The notes under the pieces are model-generated. The model ran no database searches and was not told the origin of the DNA. It worked only from the letters and a program-made list of their open reading frames with translations. A stretch of DNA of 25,128 nucleotides from contig JAEDFR010000029.1 in NCBI GenBank assembly GCA_016297945.1, forward strand, positions 1-25,128, read 5' to 3'. The first letter of the stretch is position 1; each line of letters starts with the position of its first letter. A program made the translations under genes and the position numbers. Positions 23,623-25,128 of this stretch are shown here, piece by piece. The DNA comes from Lachnospiraceae bacterium. GTDB lineage: Bacteria; Bacillota; Clostridia; Lachnospirales; Lachnospiraceae.

Positions 23623-24018
23623 CTACTCTTTAACTTCAACTCCCATTGCAACAAGAGCCTGCACCGCAATTGCCCGATCAGAAATACCAACACGCATTAA
23701 CTGCTCAACGGTTATATATCCTTCCCGAATTCTAATGACTGCCTCAGCAAACATATTTGCCGTATCCATCCGGACATTATCAACATTTATTCTATTACCA
23801 TTCTGCATTGATGCTGACACCGAACTCTGACGTACAGCTCCCGCCAGCATCGTAAAGCTTTCCCTCAGGGCTGCATTTTGCGCTTCTAAAGTATCCGCAA
23901 TACGTTTTACATTTCTGGGGATTGAATACATAAAAGAATAAATAATGGCTGCTGCAAGAAACAAAATAATTCCCATTATTAAAATTCCGGATGAACCTGT
24001 TCCCATGTAACCATTCAT
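23623..24018 (-). CDS. Single-pass membrane protein of unknown function
   Basis: This 131-residue protein has a Gly/Met-rich start (MNGYMGTGSSGILIMGIILF), one membrane helix (residues about 12-34) and a cytoplasmic or surface domain. A helical stretch (RIADTLEAQNAALRESFTML) and a C-terminal segment (IRIREGYITVEQLMRVGISD, then RAIAVQALVAMGVEVKE) follow. The C-terminal part looks like a small helix-turn-helix-like bundle but has no recognisable catalytic residues. The ATG at 24018 is preceded by AAGGAGG with an 8-nt spacer; the GTG at 24024 is too close to that site. It lies between the Rpn-type gene and purA without a clear terminator of its own. Confidence 0.75.
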   Translation of the reverse strand: MNGYMGTGSSGILIMGIILFLAAAIIYSFMYSIPRNVKRIADTLEAQNAALRESFTMLAGAVRQSSVSASMQNGNRINVDNVRMDTANMFAEAVIRIREGYITVEQLMRVGISDRAIAVQALVAMGVEVKE

Positions 24019-24080
24019 AATCACTACCTCCTTGTCTTAATCTTTCGACGCTTATTAGTTTTTGGCACTTCCAATTTTAG

Positions 24081-24132
24081 CAAAAGAAAAGTCCGATAAG
24101 CAGTACTCATCCAGTACAACTCTACGGACTTT
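24081..24132 (-). terminator. Terminator after the Rpn-type gene
   Basis: On the minus strand AAAGTCCG (24125-24132) pairs with CGGACTTT (24088-24095). An inner stem GTACT/AGTAC (24103-24117) sits within, and TCTTTTGC follows. It lies 46 nt after the stop of the Rpn-type gene. Confidence 0.7.
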
Positions 24133-24177
24133 ACATTCAAACAATTGATTGCCGCATTCATTTCTTCTTCCCGGGCA

Positions 24178-25083
24178 TCATATAAAAGGGCATATTCCCA
24201 ATCGCTCTTTTGCTTCCTCTTCCGTGATGTTCATATTTTCCATCAGATTGTTTATTAATTTCTGTTTTGTCTCAGCCATTCCACGTTGCATTCCACGTTG
24301 CTCTCCAATCTCTACTCCCTTATCAAACATCTCATCCATTTTCATTTCCAACGTCATATGGTTTTCCCTCCACTCATCATCACAACGGATCTGTTCAACC
24401 CTGTTTTGCAAATTGAATGTAAATTCATCTGTCGGTTCTCCGGTCTTAAAGTAATCCAATAGCTTTATTGTATCTGCTGCTACGCCATCCCGGTTTCCAC
24501 CGATGTAAACAAAATAGGTTTTCCTCTTATCCTTTAACCTGATATCCGTATTTTCCCTGCATATTGTCTCAAACGTATATATACTGCGGTTTTCATCAAA
24601 CGGATCAAAACCACATACAAATATCACGATAGATTCTTTTAAATTTTTGTATTTCTTCCCTTTTCTAATCTGATAGGTATCCATCTCACTATGGTAATAC
24701 CTGCTACGTAAATCCAGTTCCTTTGTATCCAATAACTGCATTTCAATATCATAGGAATTGCCCTGATCATCCCGTACATAAACATCCAGTCGGATTCCCT
24801 TACCATCTTTCCGGTTTCGGATACTTTGCTGAGGTGTTACAATCCTGATTTCCAGAATGCGGATTTGTAGGATACGTTGCAAAAATTCCTTACAGTCTTC
24901 CTTATAACTGAACACGGTTCCAAACATAAAATCATCTGTAATCTGAATATTTTCATAATCCTGCTGACTACAATAATTTTCGCGTTGCTTCTGATAGCGT
25001 TGCTGCCTGTTGCCCGATTTCTTGCTACGTTGGTTTTTGCGGCATTGTTTCCTGTTGCATTTTTTCTTTTGTCTTTTTGCCAT
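24178..25083 (-). CDS. Rpn family PD-(D/E)XK nuclease / putative transposase
   Basis: This 301-residue protein belongs to the 'Rpn family recombination-promoting nuclease/putative transposase' group (PD-(D/E)XK superfamily), abundant in multiple copies in Lachnospiraceae. After a 40-residue, extremely basic Lys/Arg/Gln-rich leader comes the family start ITDDFMFGTVFS. The catalytic core is GIRLDVYVRDDQGNSYDIEM followed by Gln (Asp and the E-x-Q version of the E-x-K motif). Next are RSRYYHSEMDTYQIRKGKKY and VIFVCGFDPFDENRSIYTFE, and the C-terminus has a QRGMQRGMAETKQKLINNLM repeat-like helix. Start: AAGGAGACCTTTT before the ATG at 25083. Terminal inverted repeats are not evident in the visible flanks. 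Members are thought to promote RecA-independent recombination; mobility is not demonstrated. Confidence 0.85.
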   Translation of the reverse strand: MAKRQKKKCNRKQCRKNQRSKKSGNRQQRYQKQRENYCSQQDYENIQITDDFMFGTVFSYKEDCKEFLQRILQIRILEIRIVTPQQSIRNRKDGKGIRLDVYVRDDQGNSYDIEMQLLDTKELDLRSRYYHSEMDTYQIRKGKKYKNLKESIVIFVCGFDPFDENRSIYTFETICRENTDIRLKDKRKTYFVYIGGNRDGVAADTIKLLDYFKTGEPTDEFTFNLQNRVEQIRCDDEWRENHMTLEMKMDEMFDKGVEIGEQRGMQRGMAETKQKLINNLMENMNITEEEAKERLGICPFI

Positions 25084-25128
25084 AAAAGGTCTCCTTTCTT
25101 TGCAGGAGCATGTATGGCAAAAGAAGTT

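Noticed and set aside
25114..25128. Possible start of a plus-strand gene (GGAG five bases before ATG, then MAKEV)
   Set aside because: Only five codons are visible before the window ends, so it cannot be supported.
1..25128. CRISPR arrays, tRNA or rRNA genes, and complete insertion sequences
   Set aside because: No regularly spaced repeats, tRNA cloverleaf or rRNA motif, or transposase with terminal inverted repeats was seen on reading either strand.

Overview
The window reads as chromosome of a low-to-moderate-GC anaerobic Firmicute, most likely a Clostridia/Lachnospiraceae member. This rests on the gene order dgt-dnaG-rpoD, near-consensus AGGAGG ribosome binding sites, the GerMN lipoprotein, an Rpn/PD-(D/E)XK 'transposase' and the style of the protein sequences. 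No database search was possible, so family names come from recognised motifs.

Layout. Nearly everything is on the minus strand. From the left edge: 1-3547 is the housekeeping cluster rpoD (cut by the window edge), dnaG and dgt. 3733-4941 is a GerMN-domain lipoprotein. 5032-5544 is a decayed MFS transporter and 5587-6243 a HAD phosphatase. 6262-15604 is one long, tightly packed operon of ten genes for an Mrp/Mbh-type cation/proton antiporter: MrpE, F, G, an MbhD-like (DUF4040) subunit, an MbhE-MrpB fusion, MrpC, and then four antiporter-like (NuoL/M/N, MrpA/D) subunits instead of the usual two. No hydrogenase or other redox subunit is present. Upstream lie a formate/nitrite-type channel (15848-16759) with an unlisted 43-residue membrane protein overlapping its 3' end (15766-15897), and a LysR regulator (17054-17992).

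18164-18498 holds, on the plus strand, a short hydrophobic peptide gene. It has its own promoter, complementary RNA ends and a possible antisense RNA, which is the architecture of a type I toxin locus. 18527-18808 is a small acidic protein of unknown function. 18839-21192 is a membrane hybrid sensor kinase that has lost its phospho-acceptor (DHp) domain and carries a one-base frameshift. 21393-22112, the only full-size plus-strand gene, is a membrane-anchored SGNH hydrolase. 22195-23487 is purA, 23623-24018 a small single-pass membrane protein, and 24178-25083 an Rpn-type nuclease.

How the genes fit together. The antiporter complex and the formate/nitrite channel are neighbours in the same orientation, but a strong terminator and a new promoter separate them. 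They may both serve anion and proton/sodium homeostasis, which is inference. The most unusual items are the four-pump antiporter operon, the hidden small protein after the channel gene, and the type I toxin-like locus.
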